A stretch of DNA of 64,000 bases from Firmicutes bacterium M10-2 (GCA_000403415.2 KE159692.1:213122-277121); one strand, 5' to 3'. Counted from the stretch's first letter, positions 1 to 9,019 are shown. The notes: a model not told the origin generated them from the letters alone. Program-made: numbers and translations.

Positions 1-3
1 AAA

Positions 4-21
4 TGAACTATATTTAGTTCA
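4..21. promoter_or_regulatory. Perfect inverted repeat, possible operator
   Basis: Seven-base arms TGAACTA and TAGTTCA are separated by TATT. The site lies in AT-rich DNA beyond the stop codon of the 129-residue minus-strand gene. It could be an operator for a gene outside the window. There is no T-tract, so a terminator is unlikely. Confidence 0.3.
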
Positions 22-137
22 CTTTCATTTTATGAATTATCATGAAAATTGTCAAATTAATATTCACCGGATTTCCGATTTTTAAGTTTTGTTTCTTTTT
101 TCAAGACATTTTTTATGTCACTGGTCTTACCTTTTTA

Positions 138-527
138 TTATAGTAAAGTATCGATCTCATCATCTTCTGTGATAAGGTCGTTTTTCTTTGCGATATCCGT
201 AAGAATCGGGAGAGCAATCTTTTGGCTTTGTTTATAAAGCGATTTATACAAAGAAGGTTCTGTGTCCTGATTGATTTCAAAGTTATAAGCCAGCATTCCA
301 AACGCTTCTTTAATGGATTCATTGCGGCTGCTTGCACTCATCAAATCAAACATCGGAACCTTAAACGCTCTGAAATCCATTCCGCCATCCAAAGTCCACT
401 CCACATAGCAATACAGATTTTCTTTTTCCTTCTCATCTTCAAGCACGACTTCCACAAGAATCGGATTATCATCCCAGTTTTGCGGATCGACCATAAAATA
501 ATTCGCTCTTATATTAATTTCTTTCAT
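138..527 (-). CDS. Uncharacterised acidic 129-residue protein
   Basis: I do not recognise a family. The protein is soluble, acidic and has no signal peptide or membrane segment. The first half looks beta-rich (NPILVEVVLEDE, LYCYVEWTLDGG) and the C-terminal half helical, ending in an Asp/Glu-rich tail. The ATG is preceded by AGGAAG at good spacing, which supports the start. It lies downstream of purB on the same strand, but a good terminator separates them, so it is probably a separate unit. Function unknown. Confidence 0.75.
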   Translation of the reverse strand: MKEINIRANYFMVDPQNWDDNPILVEVVLEDEKEKENLYCYVEWTLDGGMDFRAFKVPMFDLMSASSRNESIKEAFGMLAYNFEINQDTEPSLYKSLYKQSQKIALPILTDIAKKNDLITEDDEIDTLL

Positions 528-560
528 TTTTATCTTCCTTTTTTATTCATTATCGCAAAA

Positions 561-587
561 GAAAAACCCCGAAGCAAATTCGAGGCT
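561..587 (-). terminator. Intrinsic terminator of purC-purB
   Basis: On the minus strand CCTCGAA pairs with TTCGGGG around a five-base loop, followed by TTTTT. It starts just after the purB stop codon. Confidence 0.7.
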
Positions 588-595
588 TAAATATT

Positions 596-2032
596 TTATA
601 CATTAATTTCTGTATGAAGTCCGAGATCTTCTTTATTGGCTTCAAGAATCGGATCGATATAGTCTTTGAAAAACTCTTCAGTTTGCTGTGGGGCTCGACC
701 GACAAAATTTTTTGGATCCATAATCTCCAAAATTTGTTCTTTTGTCATATTGAACTTAGGGTCTGCGGCAATGCGATCAATCAGATCGTTTGGCAAGCCT
801 TCTTCTTTGACACGACGTCCGGCAGCCATCGAATGAACACGAATCGCTTCATGAAGTTCTTGACGATCTCCTCCGGCTTTTACCGCATCCATCATAATAT
901 TTTCCGTAGCCATGAAAGGGAGTTCACGCAAAAGATCAGCTTCGATTACTTTCGGATAAACAACCAAACCATCCGTAATATTTAAGTAAAGATCCAAGAT
1001 TCCGTCAATGGCCAAAAAGGCTTCCGGAATACTGATGCGTTTGTTTGCAGAATCGTCTAAAGTTCTTTCAAACCATTGGGTGCTTGCAGTCAATGCCGGG
1101 TTCATCGCATCACAAATTACATAGTTTGCTAAAGCCGCCATTCGTTCCGAGCGCATTGGATTGCGCTTATACGCCATGGCACTCGATCCAATCTGTCCTT
1201 TTTCAAAAGGTTCTTCGATTTCTTTCATATGCTGCAGCAGACGAATGTCATTACTGAATTTGTGAGCACTTTGGGCAATACCGACTAACGCATGGAGGAC
1301 GCGTGTATCGTATTTGCGGCTATATGTTTGTCCGGAAACCGGGAAGTAAGAATCATATCCGAGCTTTTCGCAAATGAGAGCATCGATCTTTTTCACTTTG
1401 TCTGTATCTCCTTCGAAAAGCTCCATGAAACTTGCTTGTGTTCCGGTTGTTCCTTTTTGTCCGAGAAGTTTTTTATGTTCCAATAAATAATCAACCTCTT
1501 CCAGATCCATTAATAAATCATGGGCCCATAAAGCGGCTCTTTTTCCAACCGTTGTTGGCTGAGCCGGCTGGAAATGTGTAAAGGCAAGGCAGGGAAGATC
1601 TTTATATTTAAGAGCGAATTTTTCCAGTTCCGCCAAAACATTGATGATTTTTTTCTTTACCAGCTCCAAAGCTTCATGCATGATGATCAGATCGGTGTTA
1701 TCTCCTACGTAGCAGCTTGTCGCGCCAAGATGAATGATTCCTTTTGCGTTAGGACATTGCTGTCCATAAGCATAAACATGGGACATAACATCATGACGAA
1801 CGATCTTTTCTCTTTCCTGAGCCACTTCATAATTGATATCGTCTTTATGTTCGATCAATTCGTTGATTTGCTCATCGGTAATATCAAGACCAAGTTCCTG
1901 TTCAGCTTGGGCCAGCGCAATCCACAATCTTCTCCATGTACGGAATTTTTTATCGTTCGAGAAAAGAGACTGCATTTCTTTTGAAGCATAACGCAAAGAA
2001 AGAGGTGATTGATAAATAGAATGTTCTGCCAT
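596..2032 (-). CDS. purB: Adenylosuccinate lyase PurB
   Basis: Cytoplasmic enzyme of the fumarase/aspartase superfamily. It cleaves SAICAR to AICAR plus fumarate and adenylosuccinate to AMP plus fumarate. The superfamily signature loop is present as GSSAMAYKRNP, with the catalytic serine in it, and the length (about 478 residues) is normal. I take the ATG at 2032, one base after the purC stop codon; a GTG three codons upstream (2041), inside the end of purC, is an alternative. Translational coupling to purC is likely. The two genes carry consecutive pathway steps: PurC makes SAICAR and PurB consumes it. Confidence 0.96.
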   Translation of the reverse strand: MAEHSIYQSPLSLRYASKEMQSLFSNDKKFRTWRRLWIALAQAEQELGLDITDEQINELIEHKDDINYEVAQEREKIVRHDVMSHVYAYGQQCPNAKGIIHLGATSCYVGDNTDLIIMHEALELVKKKIINVLAELEKFALKYKDLPCLAFTHFQPAQPTTVGKRAALWAHDLLMDLEEVDYLLEHKKLLGQKGTTGTQASFMELFEGDTDKVKKIDALICEKLGYDSYFPVSGQTYSRKYDTRVLHALVGIAQSAHKFSNDIRLLQHMKEIEEPFEKGQIGSSAMAYKRNPMRSERMAALANYVICDAMNPALTASTQWFERTLDDSANKRISIPEAFLAIDGILDLYLNITDGLVVYPKVIEADLLRELPFMATENIMMDAVKAGGDRQELHEAIRVHSMAAGRRVKEEGLPNDLIDRIAADPKFNMTKEQILEIMDPKNFVGRAPQQTEEFFKDYIDPILEANKEDLGLHTEINV

Positions 2033-2033
2033 C

Positions 2034-2747
2034 TTATTCACCGAACCCCAAACGTTTGAATACTTCCTTGTAAGCGCCTTCCGGATCGCCTAAGTCACGA
2101 CGGAAACGGTCCTTGTCTAAATGTTCACCGGTTTCGATATCCCAATAGCGGCATGTATCCGGAGAAATTTCATCTGCCAGAACGATGGTGCCATCTGTTG
2201 TTTTTCCGAACTCCAATTTAAAATCAATAAGTTCGATTCCGATTGCTTTAAAGAACTCTTTTAAATAATCATTAACCATGAATGCGTATTTTGTAATGGT
2301 ATCGATTTCTTCCTGAGTTGCGGCGCCGATTGCTTTGGCCATATAGGAGTTGATAAGAGGATCTCCGAGATCATCGTCTTTATAAGAAAATTCCAATGTC
2401 GAACACTTTAATTCGCTTCCTTCGGGAATTCCCAAACGTTTAGAAAACGATCCGGCCGCTTTATTGCGGATGATCACTTCAAGCGGGATGATATCTACTT
2501 TTTTCACATACGTTTTACGATCATCGATTTCTTCGACAAAATGAGTAGGAACGCCTTGTTCTTCAAGTTTTTTCATCAAAAAGTTCGTCATACGGTTGTT
2601 GATCGCGCCTTTTCCTACAATGGTTCCTTTCTTAAGACCGTTGAAGGCGGTCGCATCGTCTTTGTAGTCGACAATCACCACATTCGGATCATCGGTTAAA
2701 TACACTTTCTTTGCTTTTCCTTCATAAATCATATCCAGTTGTTTCAT
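2034..2747 (-). CDS. purC: SAICAR synthetase PurC
   Basis: Phosphoribosylaminoimidazole-succinocarboxamide synthase joins aspartate to CAIR using ATP in de novo purine synthesis. The N-terminus IYEGKAKKVYLTDD and the motif DEISPDTCRYWD are typical. With the start at 2747 the protein has 237 residues, the usual length. The start is set by GGAGG seven bases upstream; the open frame runs 31 codons further without family similarity. It is the first gene of the purC-purB unit. A minus-strand TATAAT-like -10 lies at 2776-2781. I saw no clear purine riboswitch. Confidence 0.96.
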   Translation of the reverse strand: MKQLDMIYEGKAKKVYLTDDPNVVIVDYKDDATAFNGLKKGTIVGKGAINNRMTNFLMKKLEEQGVPTHFVEEIDDRKTYVKKVDIIPLEVIIRNKAAGSFSKRLGIPEGSELKCSTLEFSYKDDDLGDPLINSYMAKAIGAATQEEIDTITKYAFMVNDYLKEFFKAIGIELIDFKLEFGKTTDGTIVLADEISPDTCRYWDIETGEHLDKDRFRRDLGDPEGAYKEVFKRLGFGE

Positions 2748-2857
2748 TGTCTTTCCTCCATATTTACTCGTATTCATTATAGCGTATTTCAAAAAATAAT
2801 CGACCATTGATTTTACAGAAAACGTTTGCAACATTTTCATTTTCTATTTCTCTACGG

Positions 2858-2863
2858 TATAAT
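2858..2863 (+). promoter_or_regulatory. -10 element of the murT-gatD promoter
   Basis: TATAAT lies 22 bases before the murT ATG, with the ribosome binding site AAAGGAG between them. No convincing -35 hexamer is visible. The region also holds the divergent purC promoter. Confidence 0.5.
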
Positions 2864-2885
2864 AGGACAGTGAAAGGAGCGAATT

Positions 2886-4208
2886 ATGCGCTTTTTATCT
2901 ATTTTAGCAACAAAATCAAGTGCATCCTTGCTTCAGCGTGTCGGCCGCGGAGGAAGCATGCCCGGACAGATCGGCTTAAAGCTCGATCCGCAAATATTAA
3001 AAAAATTAAAGATTCATGCACCTGTAATCCTTGTAACCGGAACGAACGGGAAAACAAGTACTGCGAACATGATCACGAGTTTATTCGAAAATGCAGGATA
3101 TGACGTGATTTCCAATCGAAAAGGAGACAATCTGAGGGAAGGGATCGTAACAACTTTATTGACCCATGCCGACCTTTCCGGACGCGTGCAAGCCAATGCC
3201 GTTATTTTGGAAGTGGATGAATTGAATATAAAACATATTTTGCCTAACTTGCCGGTGAGTGCTTTGGTTGTGAACAATTTCTTTCGCGATCAATTGGATC
3301 GGGCAAGGGAGATGGAGCAATTGATCGAAAGCATAGAAAATGTCTTGCCGGATTATTCGCAAACTCTTGTATTGAACGGAAACGATCCGAATGTGGTCCG
3401 CCTTTCGTTAAAAGCTCCGAAAGCTCACAAAGTGTATTTTGGCTTGGCCAAAAACAAGTATTGTGTGACCCGAACCAATGAAGCAAGTGAAGGAAAGTTC
3501 TGTCCTCGATGCGGTCATCGTTTACAGTATGCGTATTATCAATATTCGCACATTGGTTCATTTCATTGTCCGAACTGTCATTTCAGAACCCCGATACTAA
3601 ATGTCGAATTAAAGGACGTAGATCTTAAGACCCATACTTTTACATACCATGGCGAGCTGTTTAAAGACCCGTATGATGGCATGTATTCTATGTACAATTG
3701 TGCGGCAGTTCTTGCGATTGCCGATCTTTACAATATCGATTCCAAATATGTCAAAGAAGTATTCGCTCATGCGCCGCAGCCAAAAGGGCGCAATGAAAAA
3801 TTTGTGATTAACGGACGTGCTGTGACCTTGAACCTGGTGAAAAATCCGACCGGAGCGAATGAAGTGATGAAAGTCATCGAGGAAGATCACCATAAAAAAT
3901 CAATCGTAATTGTCTTGAACGATAAAGATCAGGATGGAACCGATGTAAGCTGGATCTATGATACGCATTTCGAAAAACTTATGAATGATCAGACAACCCG
4001 GATCATTACGACCGGTACTCGTGGATTTGATATGGCTTTGCGCCTTTATTACGGCGAATATAAAGGCATCTTGGAACAGAAGGATACAATTGAAGAGGCG
4101 ATTGAATCAATCTTGAAGGATCCGAACGATATTTATGTGATTGCAACCTATACGGCGCTTCTTCCTTCGAGAAATGTGATCGAAAAGCAGGTGAAACAAA
4201 ATGGATAG
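2886..4208 (+). CDS. murT: Lipid II isoglutaminyl synthase, MurT subunit
   Basis: Mur ligase-like subunit of the MurT/GatD amidotransferase, which amidates the alpha-carboxyl of D-Glu in lipid II at the inner membrane face. The ATP-binding loop VTGTNGKTST is at residues 50-59. A Cys4 zinc ribbon typical of MurT is inserted in the middle domain (Cys 206, 209, 228, 231). The C-terminal Mur ligase/DUF1727 domain carries VLNDKDQDGTDVSWIYD. At 440 residues the length is normal. An AAAGGAG site supports the start. It overlaps gatD by eight bases, as expected for a two-subunit enzyme. The partners of the complex are well established in staphylococci and pneumococci. Confidence 0.96.
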   Translation: MRFLSILATKSSASLLQRVGRGGSMPGQIGLKLDPQILKKLKIHAPVILVTGTNGKTSTANMITSLFENAGYDVISNRKGDNLREGIVTTLLTHADLSGRVQANAVILEVDELNIKHILPNLPVSALVVNNFFRDQLDRAREMEQLIESIENVLPDYSQTLVLNGNDPNVVRLSLKAPKAHKVYFGLAKNKYCVTRTNEASEGKFCPRCGHRLQYAYYQYSHIGSFHCPNCHFRTPILNVELKDVDLKTHTFTYHGELFKDPYDGMYSMYNCAAVLAIADLYNIDSKYVKEVFAHAPQPKGRNEKFVINGRAVTLNLVKNPTGANEVMKVIEEDHHKKSIVIVLNDKDQDGTDVSWIYDTHFEKLMNDQTTRIITTGTRGFDMALRLYYGEYKGILEQKDTIEEAIESILKDPNDIYVIATYTALLPSRNVIEKQVKQNG

Positions 4209-4950
4209 AGTGATGAAAGTAGCTTGGATGTATCATGATATTATGGATCTTTATGGGGACACAGGGAATATGATGGTTCTGAAAAAGAGATGTGAAGATC
4301 GTGATATTCAATTTGTCTTGCATACTATCGGAATCGGACAAGAAGCAGATCTTAATGATTATAATTTGATTTTTCTTGGCGGAGGAGCGGACAAAGAGCA
4401 AATGTCAATTATTCCCGATTTGCTGTCGCGAAAAGAAAATATAAAAGAAGCAATGGATAATCATACGTTTGTTCTTTTGATTTGCGGAGGATATCAATTG
4501 TTTGGACAATATTATGAAGCGGCTGATAAAACGCAAATTCCGGGCCTTGGCTTTTACAATTATCATACAGATACCGGAAAAGAAGGGGCACGCTGCATTG
4601 GAAATGTGGTTGTGGATGCCATCCTTGATGGATTTGAAACAAAAATCATCGGATTTGAAAATCATGGCGGACAAACCGTTAATGTGGATCATCCTTTAGG
4701 GAAAGTAATCAAAGGATACGGAAACAGCTTTGATGCAGGATACGAAGGTTTTTATGACGGAAAGATTCTTGGAACTTATTTGCATGGTCCTTTGTTGCCG
4801 AAAAATCCGGATATTGCCGATTTTGTCATCACGAAGGCTCTTCAAAAAAATGATCCGGACTTTAAATTTTCGGATCTGAAAAAGCTTGATGATACCTGGG
4901 AAACCCGAGCAAGAGAAGCTATTCTTTCCAAATTGGATATACAAAATTAA
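4201..4950 (+). CDS. gatD: Lipid II isoglutaminyl synthase, glutaminase subunit GatD
   Basis: Class I glutamine amidotransferase (CobB/CobQ-like) that feeds ammonia to MurT. The nucleophile is Cys95 in LLICGGYQLFG and the catalytic His195 lies in TYLHGPLLPKNP, close to the C94/H189 pair of the staphylococcal enzyme. At 249 residues it has the family length. The start overlaps the end of murT and has AGGTGA upstream; a second ATG four codons in is possible. The product is needed for full peptidoglycan cross-linking in Gram-positive bacteria. Confidence 0.95.
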   Translation: MDRVMKVAWMYHDIMDLYGDTGNMMVLKKRCEDRDIQFVLHTIGIGQEADLNDYNLIFLGGGADKEQMSIIPDLLSRKENIKEAMDNHTFVLLICGGYQLFGQYYEAADKTQIPGLGFYNYHTDTGKEGARCIGNVVVDAILDGFETKIIGFENHGGQTVNVDHPLGKVIKGYGNSFDAGYEGFYDGKILGTYLHGPLLPKNPDIADFVITKALQKNDPDFKFSDLKKLDDTWETRAREAILSKLDIQN

Positions 4951-4951
4951 C

Positions 4952-4995
4952 AAAAAAGGAGATACTTAAAGAGAAGTGGGTTTTCTCCTTTTTTC
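4952..4995 (+). terminator. Terminator after gatD
   Basis: AAAAAAGGAGA pairs with TCTCCTTTTTT across a loop of about 20 bases directly after the gatD stop codon. Confidence 0.6.
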
Positions 4996-5020
4996 AATTA
5001 TGAACAAATATGCGTAAAAT

Positions 5021-5050
5021 TTGAGTTTCTCCTTTTTCTTTTCGTATAAT
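5021..5050 (+). promoter_or_regulatory. Promoter of the first DegV gene
   Basis: TTGAGT (5021-5026) and TATAAT (5045-5050) are 18 bases apart, 25 bases before the start codon. Confidence 0.6.
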
Positions 5051-5075
5051 GAATGATAGAAAAGAGGTAATCGGT

Positions 5076-5936
5076 ATGATACAAATCATTTCTGATTCGG
5101 GAACATTATATTCTCAAATTGAAGCAAAGGAAAAAGGTCTTTATACGATCCCCCTTAATGTGATCGTTGATCATAAAAGTTATAAAGATTACGAAACAAT
5201 TACGAGTACAGAACTTCTCCAGATGATCGATCAAAAAAAGGTTCCGTCTACATCGCTGCCAAGTGTAGGAGAGCGAATTGACCTTTATAATGAGATCACA
5301 AACAAAGGACTCGAAATTATTGATATCACAATTGCGAGTGGTTTGTCGGGTGCCTATCAATCAGCACTGATGGCCAAAGAAGAATGTGATCATCCGCAAA
5401 TGGTTACAGTCATCGATTCGAATACGCTTGCAGGTCCGATGAGGGCTCTTGTGGATCGTGCTCTTGAAATGGCCCAGGAGAATAAATCAAAAGACGAAAT
5501 TTTGGAAATGTTGAATGATTCCATCAAAACGGAAGTATCTTTTTTGATTCCCCAGGATTTTTCATATTTAAAACGTGGTGGCCGTATTTCGAGTGTCGAA
5601 GCGGGAATCGGCGGCTTTCTAAAATTGATTCCTGTCATGCAGCGTAAACTGAAAAGTAAAGAGGAAGGATCTCATTTAGTCAACTTCGGATTGTATCGGA
5701 CTTTCAAAAAAGCGTTGATCAAAATCGCAGATCATATGGAAAGCGAAGGGGTAGGCGAAGGATATACGATTTATATTTCTCATGCCAATAATTTAGATGA
5801 AACCGAAAAAGCGCACGCTTATTTTAAAGAGCGATTTCCAAGCGAGAAAATCGTTGTAATGCCATTATCGCCCTCCTTTATTACTCAAGGAGGTCCAAAG
5901 TGTGTTGCGATTCAGGCAATCAAAATCGAAAAATAG
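5076..5936 (+). CDS. DegV family fatty acid-binding protein (first copy)
   Basis: DegV/FakB-like protein of 286 residues. Family members bind a fatty acid and can present it to the FakA kinase for phosphorylation; which lipid this one binds cannot be told. Family motifs are IISDSGTLY at the N-terminus, TSLPSVGE, SGLSGAYQSA, and the DFSYLKRGGRIS stretch. The C-terminus ends in SPSFITQGGPKCVAIQ. I start at the ATG at 5076, where MIQIISDSG matches the second copy. No fakA is in the window. It is a paralogue of the gene at 6608, with a DUF1836 gene between them on the other strand. Confidence 0.9.
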   Translation: MIQIISDSGTLYSQIEAKEKGLYTIPLNVIVDHKSYKDYETITSTELLQMIDQKKVPSTSLPSVGERIDLYNEITNKGLEIIDITIASGLSGAYQSALMAKEECDHPQMVTVIDSNTLAGPMRALVDRALEMAQENKSKDEILEMLNDSIKTEVSFLIPQDFSYLKRGGRISSVEAGIGGFLKLIPVMQRKLKSKEEGSHLVNFGLYRTFKKALIKIADHMESEGVGEGYTIYISHANNLDETEKAHAYFKERFPSEKIVVMPLSPSFITQGGPKCVAIQAIKIEK

Positions 5937-5966
5937 GAAGAAATTCATTTGGATTTCTTCCTTTTT
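5935..5966. terminator. Bidirectional terminator between degV and the DUF1836 gene
   Basis: A perfect ten-base stem (AGGAAGAAAT/ATTTCTTCCT) with an eight-base loop is followed by T5 on the plus strand and by ATTTTTC on the minus strand. It separates two convergent genes. Confidence 0.85.
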
Positions 5967-5968
5967 GT

Positions 5969-6496
5969 TTATTTTTCGCTTGAAGAACGAAGCAAATATT
6001 GAGTGTACAACTTATATACAACTGTTTTTATCGCGGATTCCATCAAGGCCTGCTCCTTGGTCGGATCTTTATAAAGCTGGAAGGATATTTGCTCTTTTTC
6101 GAAAACTTCATGAAGACATGTTTCAAAAGATACCATAAAGTGATTGTAATGCATCTGAATTTTCTTGTCTTTCAGATTGCGGTAGATTTCGATCATTTCA
6201 CTAATTTCCGCTAAAGAAAAACATTGTTTTAACAAACAAACAACAATTAAATATCCAATATGGTTTTTATTGTATCGTTTTTTAATAGGAGGGATAAGGA
6301 CGCTGTTTTTTACATAGTTGTTCACCATGCTTTTGGTGATAAATTTGGTTTCGTTCTTCATACCAAGTTTTTGTAAAGAAGTATTGATGTATTCTACGAT
6401 TTGATCCATATAAAGATCGACTGAAGGGAATTCATCCCATTTTGGCCCATAGAATTTAATCATATCTTGGCGAATTTGCGATGATGTTTTATTCAT
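5969..6496 (-). CDS. DUF1836 domain protein, likely DNA-binding regulator
   Basis: 175-residue cytoplasmic protein matching the DUF1836 family: helix-turn-helix-like segments around KFITKSMVNNYVKNSVLIPP and KRYNKNHIGYLIVVCLLKQC, then a helical C-terminal part. The family is thought to contain MerR-like DNA-binding domains, but no member is well characterised. It lies between two DegV genes and is divergent from the second one. The 111-bp gap to that gene contains a perfect palindrome next to a strong promoter, so local regulation of the DegV gene is a reasonable inference. Confidence 0.8.
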   Translation of the reverse strand: MNKTSSQIRQDMIKFYGPKWDEFPSVDLYMDQIVEYINTSLQKLGMKNETKFITKSMVNNYVKNSVLIPPIKKRYNKNHIGYLIVVCLLKQCFSLAEISEMIEIYRNLKDKKIQMHYNHFMVSFETCLHEVFEKEQISFQLYKDPTKEQALMESAIKTVVYKLYTQYLLRSSSEK

Positions 6497-6530
6497 GAGA
6501 AAACTTTATCACAATCTACAAAACCATTCA

Positions 6531-6551
6531 ATCTAGTTTTTAAAACTAGAT
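6531..6551. promoter_or_regulatory. Palindromic operator candidate before the second degV
   Basis: ATCTAGTTTT and AAAACTAGAT form a perfect ten-base inverted repeat with a one-base centre. It sits directly upstream of the -35 hexamer at 6555, in the divergent DUF1836/degV gap, and is a candidate site for the DUF1836 protein. Confidence 0.6.
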
Positions 6552-6554
6552 GTA

Positions 6555-6582
6555 TTGACTTTAAAAACCGGAATACTATAAT
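6555..6582 (+). promoter_or_regulatory. Strong promoter of the second DegV gene
   Basis: TTGACT (6555-6560) and TATAAT (6577-6582) are spaced by 16 bases, 25 bases before the start codon. The palindrome at 6531-6551 abuts the -35. Confidence 0.75.
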
Positions 6583-6607
6583 AGAATCAAAAGTCGAGGG
6601 AAAAATT

Positions 6608-7447
6608 ATGGTAAAGATCATTAGTGATACATCTACACTTTATTCAACACAAGAAGCTTTGGAAAAAGGAATTTCAATCGTTCCGTTAAATATCATTGTT
6701 GAACAGCATTCTTACAAAGATCTAGATGAGCTTTCGTCATCTGCTTTGCTGGCTATGATCAAAAACAAGAAGATTCCGACTTCTTCGCAGCCGAGCTTAG
6801 GAGAAAAACAACGTTTGTACGCACAGGAAAGCAAGAAAGGAGAAATACTGGATATCACAATGGCTCAAGGTCTTTCGGGTACATATGATTCGGCTTGTCT
6901 TGCGAAAAATTTGATTGATTCCAATGAAAATATTTTTGTATTCAATTCAAAAACATTGTGCGGTCCTCATCGGGCGCTGGTCGATCGAGCCAACCAGTTA
7001 AATCAGAAAGGATACACTGCGGCTCAAATCATTGAAAAATTGACACCTTGTGTTGATTCGGAATGTTCTTTTTTGATTCCTCGGGATTTTTCATACTTAA
7101 ATCGTGGCGGCAGGGTTTCAAATTTTGAAGCGCATATTGGCGGCTTTTTGAAACTCGTCCCTACCATGAAAAAATCAAAAGATGGATCGCATCTTGAAAT
7201 GTTCGGGATCACAAAAACATTTAAAAAAGCGATTAAAAATATAATCGATGAAATGAGAAAACAAGGGGTGGATGCATCTTATACATTTTATATTTCTCAT
7301 GCATTTAATGAAGAAGAGGCTCTAAAAGCGCAAGGCTGGATTGAAGAAAGCTTTTTGGGAGCTAAGGTCATCGTTTTTCCGCTAAGCCCTGCTTTTATTG
7401 TTCAAGGCGGCCCGGGATGTATTGCGATACAGACGATAAAAATGTAA
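6608..7447 (+). CDS. DegV family fatty acid-binding protein (second copy)
   Basis: 279-residue paralogue of the DegV protein at 5076. It keeps the same motifs: IISDTSTLYST, TSSQPSLGEKQR, GLSGTYDSA, RDFSYLNRGGRVS and SPAFIVQGGPGC. The start is supported by GAGGG eight bases upstream and by alignment with the first copy. Its promoter carries a palindromic operator candidate. Having two differently regulated DegV proteins is common in Bacillota and may reflect preference for different fatty acids, but ligand specificity cannot be read from the sequence. Confidence 0.9.
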   Translation: MVKIISDTSTLYSTQEALEKGISIVPLNIIVEQHSYKDLDELSSSALLAMIKNKKIPTSSQPSLGEKQRLYAQESKKGEILDITMAQGLSGTYDSACLAKNLIDSNENIFVFNSKTLCGPHRALVDRANQLNQKGYTAAQIIEKLTPCVDSECSFLIPRDFSYLNRGGRVSNFEAHIGGFLKLVPTMKKSKDGSHLEMFGITKTFKKAIKNIIDEMRKQGVDASYTFYISHAFNEEEALKAQGWIEESFLGAKVIVFPLSPAFIVQGGPGCIAIQTIKM

Positions 7448-7498
7448 AGATTGGAAACTTTATCTTTTTCTGTTAAGATTGAGTAGGTGATAGATGAA

Positions 7499-8422
7499 AT
7501 GAAGAAATTATTAGCAATTTTATGTGTATTTTGTATGTCATTTGCTCTTGTGGGCTGTTCCTCAAAAGAATCAAAAACAGAAATCAAAAAAGATGTCGAA
7601 TTTGAATTGCTTGATGCGGTCCAGATCACAAACGATACAACAAATACTGTATATTATTACTTTTTAGCAAGTTTGACCAATAACAGCAACGCAACATATC
7701 ATATGAGCGAACTGTCGTACAAAGTGACAGATCAGGAAAATCAAGATGTTCATGCGATTGCCCGTGATCAAGCAACGAATATGGAATCGGTAACAAAAGG
7801 ACAATCCACTTTTGTTTACGGATATGTCGGTTATCCCAACAACAATCAAAAAGATATGGGAATTTATTTTCCGAAAAACAAAGCATTTCTTTCGTTTGAT
7901 TCGATTAAGGTACGAAAAATCAGCGATAAAAACGTTACTTATTCGGCTGAAGATAAATTTACATTGTACAATGATAAATCGTTCCAATTCGATGTGGATG
8001 CTTCGGATGTAACTTATGGATTCGAAAACGGAAATTCTGTTGTCAAAGGATTGAAAATCACTTATGTGAATAAAACAAAACAACGGTTAGTTGTTCCGTA
8101 TATTACGCCAGTTGCGACCTTAAAAGGAATTAACTTAAATGACTATAAAGATCGCGGAGATTTTGCGAAAATGAAACTGGATGAAATCCGAAAGGTGGAT
8201 TTCAAAACAAACGATATGGCGCCAAAAACAGAAGATATTAGCGGCCAGGCAACAGGTTATCAATGTTTCTATTTGACTCCTGAGCAGTCGATTACTTGTT
8301 CGATTGATTTTGTGTTCGAACATGCAGTTCCGGATTTTGCCAATTACAATCCAAAATCAATCCAGATTGATTTAAATTCAGCTGCATTGGGCTATTCTCA
8401 AACAATTAACGTAAAATACTAA
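7499..8422 (+). CDS. Secreted lipoprotein of unknown function
   Basis: Lipoprotein of 307 residues. A lysine-led hydrophobic signal peptide ends in the lipobox LVGC, so the mature protein would be tethered to the outer face of the membrane. The rest looks like two beta-rich domains with many short strands and aromatic residues, resembling DUF5067/DUF4352-like immunoglobulin folds, though I cannot assign a family firmly. AGGTGAT eight bases before the ATG at 7499 sets the start; a GTG at 7487 is less likely. It follows degV by 51 bases with no clear terminator between them, so cotranscription is possible. Confidence 0.8.
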   Translation: MKKLLAILCVFCMSFALVGCSSKESKTEIKKDVEFELLDAVQITNDTTNTVYYYFLASLTNNSNATYHMSELSYKVTDQENQDVHAIARDQATNMESVTKGQSTFVYGYVGYPNNNQKDMGIYFPKNKAFLSFDSIKVRKISDKNVTYSAEDKFTLYNDKSFQFDVDASDVTYGFENGNSVVKGLKITYVNKTKQRLVVPYITPVATLKGINLNDYKDRGDFAKMKLDEIRKVDFKTNDMAPKTEDISGQATGYQCFYLTPEQSITCSIDFVFEHAVPDFANYNPKSIQIDLNSAALGYSQTINVKY

Positions 8423-8455
8423 AAAAGAATCACGGGAAATCGTGATTCTTTTTCT
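8423..8455 (+). terminator. Terminator after the 7499 lipoprotein gene
   Basis: AAAGAATCACG and CGTGATTCTTT form an eleven-base stem with a six-base loop, followed by a T-rich tract. Confidence 0.85.
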
Positions 8456-8551
8456 TAGAGAAGAGGGTAATTGAATTGAAACCGGCTTTATCCTTCATTA
8501 AAATTGATATGTCTTTAAAGACAATAAAATTAAAGGAGAGAATGAATTCCC

Positions 8552-9019
8552 ATGAAATCTTTTTTTAACTTACTTTTCGGTATTGGAATGATTTGTTGTT
8601 TGGCTGTAATGAGTGGCTGTTCCGCCATCGATCAAGGTGTATCCCCAACATCCGATCCTGTCGCGCATGCTTGTCAGATTATTCAAAACAACACGATTAC
8701 GACATATACGATTTACAGCAAAAACGGCACTTCGATCGATAGACTGGATATTTCACAAACAAAAAAAGGCAATCTGACTCCGGCAATGATTCAGGCAAAT
8801 GTATCCGATTTGCAGTCTATGTTTATTAATACAGAAGCAACAATTGATTTTGCTAAACAAGAAGAGGGAACAAAATTTACTGTAAGTATGAATGAGTTAA
8901 CGGATTATCAAACACTATATCCAAATCTAAAGGAAAACAATGTTGAACAATTATTTAACGAAATGAACAAAATCCCTCAATTTACATCCTGTGATGGAGT
9001 AAAGATCGTAAGATCTTAG
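8552..9019 (+). CDS. Small lipoprotein, YehR/DUF1307-like
   Basis: 155-residue lipoprotein with a signal peptide and lipobox MSGC, preceded by AAAGGAGAG. The mature part has the layout of DUF1307/YehR lipoproteins: a strand segment TTYTIYSKNGTSIDRLDISQ, then a central helix and the C-terminal TDYQTLYPNL and LFNEMNK segments. The match is by general pattern only. Function of the family is unknown. It is a single-gene unit between two terminators. The next gene on the right belongs to an insertion sequence. Confidence 0.7.
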   Translation: MKSFFNLLFGIGMICCLAVMSGCSAIDQGVSPTSDPVAHACQIIQNNTITTYTIYSKNGTSIDRLDISQTKKGNLTPAMIQANVSDLQSMFINTEATIDFAKQEEGTKFTVSMNELTDYQTLYPNLKENNVEQLFNEMNKIPQFTSCDGVKIVRS

